Notes: a model not told the origin generated them from the sequence alone. A stretch of 64,000 nucleotides of DNA from Aquirufa ecclesiirivi (GCF_011250515.1 NZ_JAANOP010000002.1:372001-436000), one strand, 5' to 3'; counted from the first letter of the stretch, positions 33,439-43,626 are shown. Made by a program: numbers and translations.

Positions 33439-34476
33439 TTACTTTTTCTTATTGCTTGATTTAGAAATACTAGATATTTTTTTTGTTTCTACTTCAAAAT
33501 CACTAACAAAGTGATGGTCTTGGTTTACTCGGAATTTGGAGTATACCTGTTCTGCCAGTTTCATGGCGACTTCATGACTTACCGTACCAGCATCTTTTAG
33601 TATTTGATAATCATTGAACTGTAAGAAAGCATCTAACTTATTTACCCAATCTGCCATCTTCATTGGAATTTGCCTTTCGGCTTGCAGTTCTGCAAAATCT
33701 AAATACATGGTAACGATACGCACCAACTCTTTGATTTCTTTTTCTTGCATATAGTTTTTTGCTGTTCCTCTATCACCTTTTAATACTTTGCCAGTGGGTG
33801 CATTTTTCCAAGTGGTAAGACCCATGTTGGGTTTACTCACATCAGCTCTTTGTACAATTATTTCAGCTGCTGTTTTTCCTGTAATTGCCCAGTGCAACTT
33901 ATTTTGAACAGTTTTAAAAAATTGCTGTGTTATTTCAGCTTCCTTATTGTAATCAATGCTGCACTGCTCGTATATATCCGTAATTTTGAGATAAAAGCGT
34001 CTTTCACTCGCCCGTATTTCTCGGATGCGATCCAAGAGTTCATCAAAATAATCTTTTCCAAAGCGTTTACCTTGTTTCAGACGTTCATCGTCTAATACAA
34101 AACCTTTGATAATAAACTCTTTAAGGGTTTTGGTAGCCCAAATACGGAATTGGGTTGCCTGATAACTATTTACTCTGTAGCCTACGGCTATAATGGCGTC
34201 TAAATTGTAAAAATCAAGTTTTTCAGAAACTTCGCCCCTAAAACCTCTATTTACGACTGTTTCCATTTTGGAAATAGTCGTAGTTGAAGTTAATTCTCCG
34301 TCAGAATATATATTAGTTAAATGTTTACTAATGGCTGGTACTTTGACACCAAATGACTCCGCCATAGCTTTTTGTGTAAGCCAAAAGGTTTCGTTATTAA
34401 AAACCACTTCAATATTCACATGACCTGTTGGGGTAGTGTAAAAAATGATATCGCTACTTTGCATATTCTCTGGCAT
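33439..34476 (-). CDS. RhuM family protein
   Basis: The 345-residue protein matches the RhuM (virulence-associated) family. It begins DIIFYTTPTGHVNIEVVF, then FWLTQKAMAESFGVKVPAISKHL (helix-turn-helix-like), LDFYNLDAIIAVGYRVNSYQ and FRIWATKTLKEFIIKGFVLDD, with a helical C-terminal half that has a basic tail. RhuM was named from a Salmonella pathogenicity island. The family is scattered and often carried on islands, and its biochemical role is unknown. I preferred the ATG at 34476; a TTG at 34506 is also in frame. No toxin partner, integrase or restriction genes are beside it. Confidence 0.88.
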   Translation of the reverse strand: MPENMQSSDIIFYTTPTGHVNIEVVFNNETFWLTQKAMAESFGVKVPAISKHLTNIYSDGELTSTTTISKMETVVNRGFRGEVSEKLDFYNLDAIIAVGYRVNSYQATQFRIWATKTLKEFIIKGFVLDDERLKQGKRFGKDYFDELLDRIREIRASERRFYLKITDIYEQCSIDYNKEAEITQQFFKTVQNKLHWAITGKTAAEIIVQRADVSKPNMGLTTWKNAPTGKVLKGDRGTAKNYMQEKEIKELVRIVTMYLDFAELQAERQIPMKMADWVNKLDAFLQFNDYQILKDAGTVSHEVAMKLAEQVYSKFRVNQDHHFVSDFEVETKKISSISKSSNKKK

Positions 34477-34557
34477 AATAATTTGAATCCTAAGACTAAT
34501 CTGCAAGTATTAAAATTTGTATAGATATACCAAACAGCGTGAAAATTTATTATGAAA

Positions 34558-35922
34558 TCACTTCCCGATACAAAACTTCCCAAAGATGTTTTTCAAAAGG
34601 TCGTCGTTGGATATGGCACCTGTGATCTCTCCCAAATGATGTAGGGCGTAACGTAGGTCTTGAGCAATTAAATCTCCCGTTAAATTGATTTTTAAGGCGT
34701 TCAAAACCTCTTCCAAGGTTTCCTGCGTCTGTTTTAATTTCTCGTAATGTCGTAAATTGGTTACCATCGTTCCTGAGTTGGAAACCTGATTTAATCCGAC
34801 CACCTCCAATAACAATTGCTCAAAATCGGCTAAACCTTGACCGAATTTGGCTGAGATAGCCACCGTAGGAAAACCTAATCCTTCCCAATCTTGAATGGCT
34901 GGCTGGTTCTCATCGACTTTGTTCAACACCAAAATCAGCGGAATATCTAATTCGGCCATTTCCGACAATGTAGCTTGAATATCCATAGGATTATCCTCAC
35001 TCACATCGACCACATATAAAATCACTTGAGCCTTCTTAACCCAAGCTTGCGTTCGTTGAACTCCTTGGGCTTCTATGACATCTGTTGTATCTCGCAGTCC
35101 TGCCGTATCCACCAAGCGGAATCGAATTCCCCCCAATACCCACTCATCTTCTAAACTATCTCGGGTAGTGCCCGCAATATCAGACACAATGGCTCTCTCC
35201 TCTTTCAATAAGGCATTTAACAGCGTGGATTTTCCTGCATTGGGTTTACCTACAATCACGGTAGCTACACCATTTTTAATGGCATTTCCTGCCTTAAAAC
35301 TAGCCACCAAGGGTCTCACTTTATCCAAGAGCTTATTGACTAAATCTTCTAAATCTTGTCGATCCGCAAATTCTACATCTTCTTCTCCAAAATCCAATTC
35401 CAATTCAATTAAAGATGCAAAATGAATTAATTCCTCTCGTAAGGCGGCCAATTCCTGAGAAAAACCTCCACGTAATTGATGCAAAGCAGCAGAAGTAGCC
35501 GCTGCTGAATCGGCGGCAATAACGTCCGCCACCGCTTCGGCTTGAGCTAAATCAAAGGCTCCGTTCAAAAAGGCCCTTTGGGTAAACTCCCCTGCACGAG
35601 CCAATCTAGCCCCTTTCTCTACAAATAATTGAATGATACTTTCTTGAATATAAGGCGACCCATGACAAGAAATCTCTATCACATCTTCTTTGGTATAGGA
35701 CTTAGGGCCTTTGTATAAACTAATGACTACTTCATCAAATACTCTTCCATTGGACTCAATACGTCCGTAGTGTAAAGTATGTGGGGCTTGTTTGGATAAA
35801 TCTTTGTTCGGGAATACTTCATTAACCCAAGCTATGGCCTGGTCGCCCGACAAGCGGATGACACCAATAGCTCCTACACCCAAAGGTGTCGCTAGGGCAA
35901 TAATTGTATCCTTAAAATCCAT
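34558..35922 (-). CDS. mnmE: tRNA modification GTPase MnmE
   Basis: MnmE with MnmG makes the cmnm5 group on U34 of certain tRNAs. The 454-residue protein has an N-terminal folate-binding domain (DTIIALATPLGVGAIGVIRL), the central GTPase domain with IVGKPNAGKSTLLNALLK (G1), DTAGLRDT (G3) and NKVDE (G4), and the C-terminal FCIGK with its catalytic Cys. The start codon overlaps the SCP2 stop by one base (TAATG), so translational coupling is likely. mnmG is not in the window. Confidence 0.98.
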   Translation of the reverse strand: MDFKDTIIALATPLGVGAIGVIRLSGDQAIAWVNEVFPNKDLSKQAPHTLHYGRIESNGRVFDEVVISLYKGPKSYTKEDVIEISCHGSPYIQESIIQLFVEKGARLARAGEFTQRAFLNGAFDLAQAEAVADVIAADSAAATSAALHQLRGGFSQELAALREELIHFASLIELELDFGEEDVEFADRQDLEDLVNKLLDKVRPLVASFKAGNAIKNGVATVIVGKPNAGKSTLLNALLKEERAIVSDIAGTTRDSLEDEWVLGGIRFRLVDTAGLRDTTDVIEAQGVQRTQAWVKKAQVILYVVDVSEDNPMDIQATLSEMAELDIPLILVLNKVDENQPAIQDWEGLGFPTVAISAKFGQGLADFEQLLLEVVGLNQVSNSGTMVTNLRHYEKLKQTQETLEEVLNALKINLTGDLIAQDLRYALHHLGEITGAISNDDLLKNIFGKFCIGK

Positions 35923-36206
35923 TATAACAAGTTTTGCAATTTCATGGCTACTGACATATCACCAGAAATTTTGATTTTTCCAGTCATTACGGCCATCATC
36001 GGGTTTAAGTCGCCCGACATTACTTTACTAAAATTCTCTACCGTAGCGGAGATCGTACAATCTGCCTCTTCATTTTCATTCGTTACCGTTCCATCGTTTT
36101 TTACCACAATGATTCCTTCTGGAAATGCAAATTTAAATGATACTCCTAAGCCGCCTTTTTGTGCAGCCATGGTAGCAATACGATCGTTGATGTCTTGAAA
36201 TGTCAT
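35922..36206 (-). CDS. SCP2 sterol-binding-like domain protein
   Basis: This 94-residue single-domain protein has the SCP2 pattern: VSFKFAFPEGIIVVKNDGTV, then ADCTISATVENFSKVMSGDL, then a tail with MMAVMTGKIKISGDMSVAMKLQNLL. SCP2 proteins bind lipids or acyl-CoA in a hydrophobic pocket. In bacteria that make no sterols the ligand is presumably a fatty acyl chain. It overlaps mnmE by one base and lies 69 bases after the AddB-like gene. Confidence 0.88.
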   Translation of the reverse strand: MTFQDINDRIATMAAQKGGLGVSFKFAFPEGIIVVKNDGTVTNENEEADCTISATVENFSKVMSGDLNPMMAVMTGKIKISGDMSVAMKLQNLL

Positions 36207-36237
36207 ATTTTTTTTTCTAAATGTGTCAATGAAATAG

Positions 36238-36245
36238 CAAATTTA
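36238..36245 (-). promoter_or_regulatory. Candidate -7 element for SCP2-mnmE
   Basis: The minus strand reads TAAATTTG, an exact TAnnTTTG match, 32 bases before the SCP2 start. No TTG lies at the expected -33 distance, so support is partial. Confidence 0.35.
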
Positions 36246-36275
36246 AGGCATTTATTTCCTTAAAGAAATTTTACA

Positions 36276-39194
36276 TTAGACCTCTCGGTGACAAATCCCC
36301 TTGAAATCGCAATATTGGCATTCTTCCAAATTTGCCGTTTTCTCAAAAGGCTCTGCTGGTTCTACTAGTCGGTGAACCCAATGGGCAATCAATTGTTCAG
36401 ATTCATTTAAAAAATCTGCCAAAGGTTGATTCTCACTAAATTCAATTTTCTCCGTTAATACCGTGGCGGATAAATTCCGAAAAGATATAATGCCTGGTTG
36501 AATCCTAGCTGAAGGAGTATGGATATTTTTCAAATAATCCACTCGCTCTTCTTGAGGTTTCGATAACTCTTTCCCTAGTAAAAACTTATATAGCCACAAT
36601 TGAAAAAGCTTTTCCTTGATATCCTCGGAGGTTAATTCTGACATTAAGTCTTCTCCAATTTTCAAATCCTTTTGCTCTACTTTCCCCGTTTTATAATCAA
36701 TAATCCGAAGGGTATTTGCCCCTAAACGATCTAATCGGTCAACGCGACCTTTGATTTTCACTGGCCAAATTTCCCCATCAATTGGTATACCAACTTGAGT
36801 TTCTAAACTTCCTTCGACTTCTAAAAGTTCAATGGGCTCATTTACCCATTGAGGAGATGCCATTAAATAATTTTCTAAGATCGTTTTGGCTACTTCTTTT
36901 AACACATAATTGAATCCTTTTTCCAGCTCAAATACCCCTTTCTCTTTTTCAATTTCACGAATAGCTCGATTCAAATAATCATCCAAATGAAGAATTTTAT
37001 CATTCCAATCGACAAGCTCCATTCTCCCAGCATGTTGCTCTTGAATTTCTGTATCGAGTAATTCCAACACTTTATGAATCCAAGTACCAAAAACATCGGC
37101 CCCCATGTCGTCATCACTTTGTTTATCATCCCGCAATCCTACAATTTGGGAAAAATAATACTTCATGGAACAGGTCACCAACATGGATACCGAAGAAGCA
37201 GATAAACCTCTTTTCAAAAGAACCTCCTTGATCTTTTGTCGCATCTCCCCTGTTTTTTCTATGCTCGTTACAGGTTCTTCTTGCTTTTTGTCTGATTTAA
37301 CAAATTCCAAAATTGGTTCTTCTAAAATCAGCTTAGGATTCTTCTTTTTCCAATCAAATCGTATTTGCTTAATAAAACGACTCATTTCCTTAATACTCGA
37401 TTTTTCGGAGGGCTGTACATAACAGAGGATCACTTCTTGGGCCCTCTGCAACAAACGATAAAAGTGGTAGGAAGTAACCGCATCTGCTTGTGTAAAAGTG
37501 GGTAATGAGAAATACGACATATTGGCGATGTCGGTAGGAATCAAACTTTCTCGCTTTCTGGTACCTGGCAATGAACCTTCGTTTAAAGACAACACAATTA
37601 CTCGATCAAAATCCAAGGTTCGCGTTTCCAATAGACCCATCACATGTAAGGTTCGCGAACTATGATCGGGGCCTTCAAAGGTCAATTTTTGTTGCTGCAA
37701 TAATTGCATCAACAAGATTTTCCCACTGGCATAAGATATTGGAAATCGATCAAATATGGCCTTTTCTAACGTTTCACAAACATCAAAAGCTTGCTGAACG
37801 GCTTGCGCTTGTTCATCCCATACATTGCGAGGATAAGCCAGCATAATCTGATGAATAAAACGTTTGATATGACCCAAAATTTCCGAAAAATCACCGTCAA
37901 CCTGTACCAAAACGTGATTCAGTATTGGAATATTCATTTCCTTAATCGAATCGAATGACACATAGAGACTATCGCTAGCAAGCTTTGAAACTAAAAATTG
38001 GTGAACATCTTTGTGTTGATGTTTTGACCAATATTGGGCATACACTTGTACTAAGGGGTGTTGCCATAACTTCATCAAATGAGAAGTGGGATATCGTCCA
38101 TCAGCTCCTCTTTTGGTCAAGTCCCACCAAAGGTTAATCAATGAAAATATTTGTGTCTTTTTGATGGAAAAACCCATCGTGATGTTCAAACGATCTTTAA
38201 ATTCACCAATATACTGAGTCACTTGATCCAAAAGCGATTCATCCCCCAGCACCAAGGCTACTTGTTCTTGATCCCCATAAGTATATGCCCAATTTCTGAT
38301 AGCTTCAATAGCCACGTAAACTTGAGCAGATGGATTGGCCAAACCTATGATTTGAACTTTTTTAGGATCTTCGAGTAAATGCTTTTCCATCCAAAGAAAA
38401 GGACCTCTCGATAAATAATCTTGCGAGGCAGGGTGAGAATAATTTCTTAACCAATGACCAGCTCGATGAAATTTATTTTTTACATAGTATTCATCTGCAT
38501 CCCAAAGGGTTTCGGCTACACCTTGTTTGAGTAGGGTCCTAATTATATCTTCTTCGGCTTTCGAAAGTGCATTAAAACCAACGAAATATATTTTTTTGAA
38601 GCTTTTGGCTAAGGGTATCCCTTTTTCTAGGTTTTCTACCAAGTTACGGTAAGCCTTTCCTCGGTAAACCAAACCTAAGGACTCTAATCTACTTTTGAGT
38701 CGAATGTATACCTCTAATAAATGATCATAGAGCTTAAAATAAGCCTTGGTATTTTCGGTAATGAATTTTTCAGGATGTTCTTCTCCATATTCTTGTCCCC
38801 ATCTTTCAAGGGATTTGGCTTCCGACAAAAAAGAAAATAGTTGAACAGGGTCTACTAGATATAGATCTAGCAAATCAAAATCTTTCAACATCAATTGTCC
38901 CCAAGAAACAAATCGGTCAAAATCTACCTTGGCATCCACTTCCTTGAAGCAAGCAAAAGCTTCCATCAATAAAGTAATAGGATCTATAAGCTCAGAATTT
39001 GTCATTTGTAGGGCAAATTCCTCGATAGTCATCACTTTAGGAGAAATAAAAGGTCTTTCTCCCAATTGTGCTAATTGAGTTTTAAGGTAAAGCGTACCTC
39101 TTTGGGAAGGCATCACAATAGCGACTTCCCGCAGTTCATCAAAGCCATGTTGGGCTATGAGATGTTCGGCTGTTTTCCTTAAAAATGATTTCAT
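36276..39194 (-). CDS. AddB-like PD-(D/E)XK nuclease
   Basis: This 972-residue protein has an inactive-helicase-like N-terminal region (EVAIVMPSQRGTLYLKTQL without a Walker A Lys) and a C-terminal RecB-family nuclease domain with VDRLDRLGANTLRIIDYKTG. One Cys in MLVTCSMKYYFSQIVGL and three in ECQYCDFKGICHRE would hold a 4Fe-4S cluster, as in AddB and Cas4. It probably works with an AddA-type helicase-nuclease on DNA ends, but no addA is in view. It is 6 bases downstream of the GMC gene, an unrelated function. Confidence 0.85.
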   Translation of the reverse strand: MKSFLRKTAEHLIAQHGFDELREVAIVMPSQRGTLYLKTQLAQLGERPFISPKVMTIEEFALQMTNSELIDPITLLMEAFACFKEVDAKVDFDRFVSWGQLMLKDFDLLDLYLVDPVQLFSFLSEAKSLERWGQEYGEEHPEKFITENTKAYFKLYDHLLEVYIRLKSRLESLGLVYRGKAYRNLVENLEKGIPLAKSFKKIYFVGFNALSKAEEDIIRTLLKQGVAETLWDADEYYVKNKFHRAGHWLRNYSHPASQDYLSRGPFLWMEKHLLEDPKKVQIIGLANPSAQVYVAIEAIRNWAYTYGDQEQVALVLGDESLLDQVTQYIGEFKDRLNITMGFSIKKTQIFSLINLWWDLTKRGADGRYPTSHLMKLWQHPLVQVYAQYWSKHQHKDVHQFLVSKLASDSLYVSFDSIKEMNIPILNHVLVQVDGDFSEILGHIKRFIHQIMLAYPRNVWDEQAQAVQQAFDVCETLEKAIFDRFPISYASGKILLMQLLQQQKLTFEGPDHSSRTLHVMGLLETRTLDFDRVIVLSLNEGSLPGTRKRESLIPTDIANMSYFSLPTFTQADAVTSYHFYRLLQRAQEVILCYVQPSEKSSIKEMSRFIKQIRFDWKKKNPKLILEEPILEFVKSDKKQEEPVTSIEKTGEMRQKIKEVLLKRGLSASSVSMLVTCSMKYYFSQIVGLRDDKQSDDDMGADVFGTWIHKVLELLDTEIQEQHAGRMELVDWNDKILHLDDYLNRAIREIEKEKGVFELEKGFNYVLKEVAKTILENYLMASPQWVNEPIELLEVEGSLETQVGIPIDGEIWPVKIKGRVDRLDRLGANTLRIIDYKTGKVEQKDLKIGEDLMSELTSEDIKEKLFQLWLYKFLLGKELSKPQEERVDYLKNIHTPSARIQPGIISFRNLSATVLTEKIEFSENQPLADFLNESEQLIAHWVHRLVEPAEPFEKTANLEECQYCDFKGICHREV

Positions 39195-39200
39195 ACTGTC

Positions 39201-40910
39201 TTACAGATTCCCCTTTTTCATTTCTTTGACAGCATAATCCACGGCTCTGGCCGTAAAAGCCATGTAGGTTAAGGATGGGTTTTGGGTAGAAGTAGAAGTC
39301 ATACAAGCTCCGTCGGTTACGAATACATTTTTTACCTGGTGCATTTGATTCCATTTATTCAAAAGAGATGTTTTAGCATCCGCACCCATGCGCACACCAC
39401 CCATTTCATGAATATCTAAACCAGGAGCTTGTTTAGTATCTCGGTGATGAATATTGGTAAAGCCCGCTTTGGTATACATCTCCGTAAATTGATCAATGAA
39501 ATCTTGTACCATTTTATCATCATTGTCGTCATAAGCCACATTCACATGCAAAATGGGCATACCATTTTCATCCTTTTTTAGCTTATCCAATGTGACTTTA
39601 TTGGACTCTTTTGGTATCGTCTCTCCCATCATGTGCGATCCAGCATACCACATTTGATTCATTTTAGGATTCAATAATGAATTTTTCAAGCTTTCACCTA
39701 AACCTTCACGATCGGTACTTGAACTTCTGCCAGCATTCATACCAGCCGCATAGCCACGGAGAAAATTGGTTTCTTGTTTGTATAAATTACGGAAACGAGG
39801 GATATATCCTGAATTAGGTCGACCACCTTCTGTTTTAAAGTCCAAATAACCTTCATATTCAGCTGAAATAGAGGCACGGTAATTATGAAAGGCAATGTGT
39901 GTACCCAATAAACCAGAATCATTACCAAGTCCATTCGGGAAACGATGTGAGGTAGAATTCAATAAAATTAAATTGGTATTTAGAGCCGCAGCGGTAACAA
40001 AGATCACTTTAGCATAATATTCCACCATTTCTTTGGTATGTGCATCCACCACACGAACACCTACGGCCTTTTGTTTCTTTTCATCGTAAATGATGGAATG
40101 AACCACCGAATCAGGACGTAAAGTCATGTTACCCGTTTTAGCTGCCCAAGGTAAGGTAGAAGCGTTGGCGGAAAAATAGCCCCCATAAGGACAGCCTCTT
40201 TGACATAAATTCCTACCTAAACATTGGGCTCTTCCTTGCTGATAATGGATTTCCTGAGGCTGAGTTAAATGCGCACACCGACCAATAATCACATGGCGGT
40301 CATTGTATAGTCGTTTTATTTCCTTTTGAAAGTGTTTTTCTACACAAGTCAATTCATGTGGAGGTAAAAATTCTCCATCGGGAAGTGCATCTAAGCCATC
40401 TTTATTCCCTGATATACCTGCAAATTTCTCTACGTGGGAGTACCAAGGATCTAATTCTTTATATGTAATTGGCCAAGGTGTAGCAAAACCATCACGTGCA
40501 GGTCCATCAAAATCCAATTGAGACCATCGCTGTGTTTGTCTAGCCCACAAGAGAGATTTCCCACCTACCTGATACCCACGAATCCAGTCGAATGGCTTGT
40601 CTTGTTCATATGGATGCTCCTTATCTTTCACAAAGAAATGTTTGGCATCTTCACGGAAAGCATAACATTTGGAAATGATAGGGTTTTCCTTAATTTCTTC
40701 ATCTGTCAATCGACCACGATGGGGAAATTCCCAAGGAGACATTAAAGTAGTAGGATAGTCTTCATTATGAGTCACCTTTCTTCCTCTTTCCAAAACAAGG
40801 GTTTTAATCCCTTTCTCACAAAATTCTTTGGCAGCCCATCCGCCTGCCATTCCTGATCCAATTACAATAGCACCATAGGTGCGCTTTTCGGCATTCGTTA
40901 AATAGTTCAT
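39201..40910 (-). CDS. GMC family oxidoreductase (sugar/alcohol dehydrogenase type)
   Basis: The 569-residue FAD enzyme has a Rossmann motif IVIGSGMAGGWAAKEF (residues about 15-30), the FAD-contact stretch YQVGGKSLLWARQTQRW, and a GMC C-terminal domain with LDIHEMGGVRMGADAKTS and NPSLTYMAFTARAVDYA. The Cys-rich stretch QCLGRNLCQRGCPYG resembles that of sugar dehydrogenase large subunits. It partners with the gluconate-dehydrogenase subunit-3-like protein encoded 11 bases upstream and is likely moved to the periplasm with it. Confidence 0.92.
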   Translation of the reverse strand: MNYLTNAEKRTYGAIVIGSGMAGGWAAKEFCEKGIKTLVLERGRKVTHNEDYPTTLMSPWEFPHRGRLTDEEIKENPIISKCYAFREDAKHFFVKDKEHPYEQDKPFDWIRGYQVGGKSLLWARQTQRWSQLDFDGPARDGFATPWPITYKELDPWYSHVEKFAGISGNKDGLDALPDGEFLPPHELTCVEKHFQKEIKRLYNDRHVIIGRCAHLTQPQEIHYQQGRAQCLGRNLCQRGCPYGGYFSANASTLPWAAKTGNMTLRPDSVVHSIIYDEKKQKAVGVRVVDAHTKEMVEYYAKVIFVTAAALNTNLILLNSTSHRFPNGLGNDSGLLGTHIAFHNYRASISAEYEGYLDFKTEGGRPNSGYIPRFRNLYKQETNFLRGYAAGMNAGRSSSTDREGLGESLKNSLLNPKMNQMWYAGSHMMGETIPKESNKVTLDKLKKDENGMPILHVNVAYDDNDDKMVQDFIDQFTEMYTKAGFTNIHHRDTKQAPGLDIHEMGGVRMGADAKTSLLNKWNQMHQVKNVFVTDGACMTSTSTQNPSLTYMAFTARAVDYAVKEMKKGNL

Positions 40911-40921
40911 TGAAATAAAAC

Positions 40922-41461
40922 TTATGATTTTTTGACAGGAGCACAGCCGTTAAAAAAGCCTGGTGCCATAACATAATGATAGTATTTGACCATAATTTCT
41001 TCCGAAGAAGTATAGCCTTGAATAGTTAATCCCTTCAGGGTAGACATAGCTTTTTGAGCATCTGGACCCAAATTACCTTTGGACATGGAAAACAGAAATT
41101 GTTCTTTTTCTGCTTGATTAGCCTGTACCCATGGCTTTTTCACATAGGATTCCAAAGAGGTTCGAAAACCATCCAATACCTTACGAAACGCCTCCTGAGC
41201 TGCTGGCTGATAGCAATCATCCAACATCGTTTTAACAAACGAAGGAACTCCTAAACTAACAGCTCCAGGGATAGTCGATTCAGGGATAATGATTCCAACC
41301 CAGTCATTTAGAAGTTGGTCTTGTTCTTTAGTCCACACCAAGGGTTTCCATGTTGCAGGTAAAACTGGTTTTGTTTGAGCGGTAAGGTCATAAAAAGCCA
41401 CGGATCCAAGTGTAGCTAAGGCCATTCCTTTTACCCATTCGCGACGAGAAATTGTAGTCAT
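40922..41461 (-). CDS. Gluconate 2-dehydrogenase subunit 3 family protein (Tat signal)
   Basis: This 179-residue small subunit begins ISRREWVKGMALATLGSVAF, a twin-arginine export signal. The mature part (about 35-179) is a helical subunit-3 domain with WTKEQDQLLNDWVGIIIPES, VPSFVKTMLDDCY and MVKYYHYVMAPGFFNGCAP. Such subunits pair with GMC flavoproteins and carry them through the Tat pathway. The cytochrome c subunit of the classic three-part enzyme is not next to it, so the electron acceptor is unknown. Confidence 0.92.
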   Translation of the reverse strand: MTTISRREWVKGMALATLGSVAFYDLTAQTKPVLPATWKPLVWTKEQDQLLNDWVGIIIPESTIPGAVSLGVPSFVKTMLDDCYQPAAQEAFRKVLDGFRTSLESYVKKPWVQANQAEKEQFLFSMSKGNLGPDAQKAMSTLKGLTIQGYTSSEEIMVKYYHYVMAPGFFNGCAPVKKS

Positions 41462-41629
41462 TTGAAATAGAATTTAAACAGAGTAAATCTAATGAAAATT
41501 CGGGAGCTTGTTGTGCTGAAAAGCTAGGTAAAAGGAAAATGAAATACACTATGTTATACGCGGCTTAGTGCGAGTTCGCTTCTTTCCCCAGTTTTTGGGA
41601 TTGTTGAGTTTATTCCTTAGTGTGGTTAT

Positions 41630-43621
41630 TTAGTCAAACAACAGCCATTTTACCCCATAACCAAAAACCCTTGACATAGCAGGATGAAGGTAAGCGGTAT
41701 AATAATTGTTGTTCAGGAGGCCATAATTGGCATGTGACATTTTGAAAAATAGACGAACACGATTAATACGCAAGGAAACATAAGGGTCTATTTGGACAAA
41801 AGCCGGTATTTGATAATTATTCTGTAAATGGTACTGTTGTAGGGCAGGTTGGTAAGCATCCGCATAATAGGCCGATTGATGATGAATATCGATTCCAAAT
41901 TGAACATACAATAACTTCTTGTATTGCACATCCAATGCCAAATTTGCATCAATCAATAAGTTGGGCATGCGGAGAACATCGGGCCCTGTTTGAGTATTAG
42001 CATACACTTTTGTAAACCAAGAAAATTTCCGCCATTGTCCACCCAAATCCACCGAAGTTCTAAAAACCCCTATATCCGATTTTGTTTGGGTTGGCGTTGC
42101 CAAGGAATCAAAATATACCCAATCTGAAATTCGCTGAATCGTGATGCCAGGTTTGAAATAAATAAACCTAGACTTCAAATTAATTCCACCTGAAATTTCA
42201 TCCATGGAAATATTTGAAAAATCATTTTTCCACCGATACGAGGTATTATATACCCAGTTTTGAGCTACACTTAGACTATACGAAATCCGTTGGGCACTAA
42301 CTTGGAAAATAGGAGATTGAAAACTGGCTTTTAAACGATAATCTGATCCTAACAAATATTCTCCTTCTGCAGTAAAATCGATATTCTGATTAAAGGATTG
42401 ATTAATCCACAAACCAACATAATTCTCAAATCGATCTAACTTACTCTCATTCATTGGATTATAAACAGACCAATAACGTTGCTTTAAATAAGTTCGGTAA
42501 ACAAATTGTTTATAAATTCCTTTTAAACCTGTTTGGTGACTGTAGGACGACCATTGGTTTTCATTGTATAATGAATCCTCCGTTGGGGCTTGAATGTACT
42601 GAATATAGGTTCTTGGATAAAATCCATCCGTTAATGATTGTTGGAATGCCTTATCTCTAAACTTCACAGTACGATTTTCCACATCCAAGGATTGGAATAA
42701 TTGTAAACCTTTCCAGCCTACATATTCATGGTAAGCGTGAATCTTAATGAATTTGTCATTGGATTGAGATAATGAATTAGACAAAATAGCGGTATTATCA
42801 ATGTATTTAAGCGCTTCATCAGCTGTCAAAGTCTTTGATAATTTCACTCCACCTTGGTCATTTGTACCTTGATCAAAATAATTAATATGCCCCAATAAGC
42901 GGTATTTCTTATTTTTTGATTGAAAATTAGTATGCAACAATAAACCCCATTGACCCAATAAACTCTGTTCACCCGATTTAAATGCGGCATCCGTCAAAAC
43001 TTTGTCGGCCACCATACGCTGTAGAGCAATGCCTATATTCCAAAGGGAATCAACGTTTCTAGCAAAATTAAAATTCAAGCGAGTTTGACCTCCCCCACCC
43101 AGGTTATATTCCACTTCGGAATAAGGTGATTTGGAATTATAATACCGTACCTGATCCGACTGAAATGCATATGGAGAATATACAGAATAGCCTAATTGGG
43201 TTCCTAAGCTACCCGGAGATTGGAAAAACACATTCCGAACAGCTGTACCATCATTCCCTAAATTAGCTGTCAAAAAACCGCTTTTCTCTTGAAATAAATA
43301 CCGATGAAATAAACTTAGTGTGGTATCTACTCGTCGTTTCGTATCTCTAGAATTAACCACATCTGATTCATGAACATAATACATGGTATTAGGTCCATAC
43401 ACTTGCTTTGTAGAATCATCTAAAGCAGCTCGACCGCTTTTTTGAGGTCCTTTACTTTTACCTTGGTTATTTTGAGTCGCTGGATTAGGAAAGCCATTTC
43501 GATCATTTGGGTTCTGTGTACCGGGAAAACCTGAGGTCGTTCCAGGTGTCAAAACTTGAGCCCAAATCGAAAATGGAAGCAAAAAAGAAATAACAAAAAG
43601 TAAGGTTAACCGATATATCAT
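41630..43621 (-). CDS. Outer-membrane porin, Porin_10 family
   Basis: This 663-residue protein has a signal peptide (to about SIWAQ, residue 21), a low-complexity Asn/Gly/Pro-rich stretch (about 25-65) and a long beta-barrel region. YYVHESDVVNSRDTKRRVDTTL, LFHRYLFQEKSGF and LGTQLGYSVYSPYAF are typical of the Bacteroidota Porin_10 family. The barrel ends in an aromatic residue-rich strand, MSRVFGYGVKWLLFD. It would form an outer-membrane channel of unknown specificity. It follows lpxK by 29 bases. Confidence 0.88.
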   Translation of the reverse strand: MIYRLTLLFVISFLLPFSIWAQVLTPGTTSGFPGTQNPNDRNGFPNPATQNNQGKSKGPQKSGRAALDDSTKQVYGPNTMYYVHESDVVNSRDTKRRVDTTLSLFHRYLFQEKSGFLTANLGNDGTAVRNVFFQSPGSLGTQLGYSVYSPYAFQSDQVRYYNSKSPYSEVEYNLGGGGQTRLNFNFARNVDSLWNIGIALQRMVADKVLTDAAFKSGEQSLLGQWGLLLHTNFQSKNKKYRLLGHINYFDQGTNDQGGVKLSKTLTADEALKYIDNTAILSNSLSQSNDKFIKIHAYHEYVGWKGLQLFQSLDVENRTVKFRDKAFQQSLTDGFYPRTYIQYIQAPTEDSLYNENQWSSYSHQTGLKGIYKQFVYRTYLKQRYWSVYNPMNESKLDRFENYVGLWINQSFNQNIDFTAEGEYLLGSDYRLKASFQSPIFQVSAQRISYSLSVAQNWVYNTSYRWKNDFSNISMDEISGGINLKSRFIYFKPGITIQRISDWVYFDSLATPTQTKSDIGVFRTSVDLGGQWRKFSWFTKVYANTQTGPDVLRMPNLLIDANLALDVQYKKLLYVQFGIDIHHQSAYYADAYQPALQQYHLQNNYQIPAFVQIDPYVSLRINRVRLFFKMSHANYGLLNNNYYTAYLHPAMSRVFGYGVKWLLFD

Positions 43622-43626
43622 CGCCG

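Noticed and set aside
33439-36206. A defence or mobile island around the RhuM gene
   Set aside because: The flanks are ordinary (VOC protein, mnmE, SCP2) with no integrase, restriction or toxin gene, so an island is not supported.
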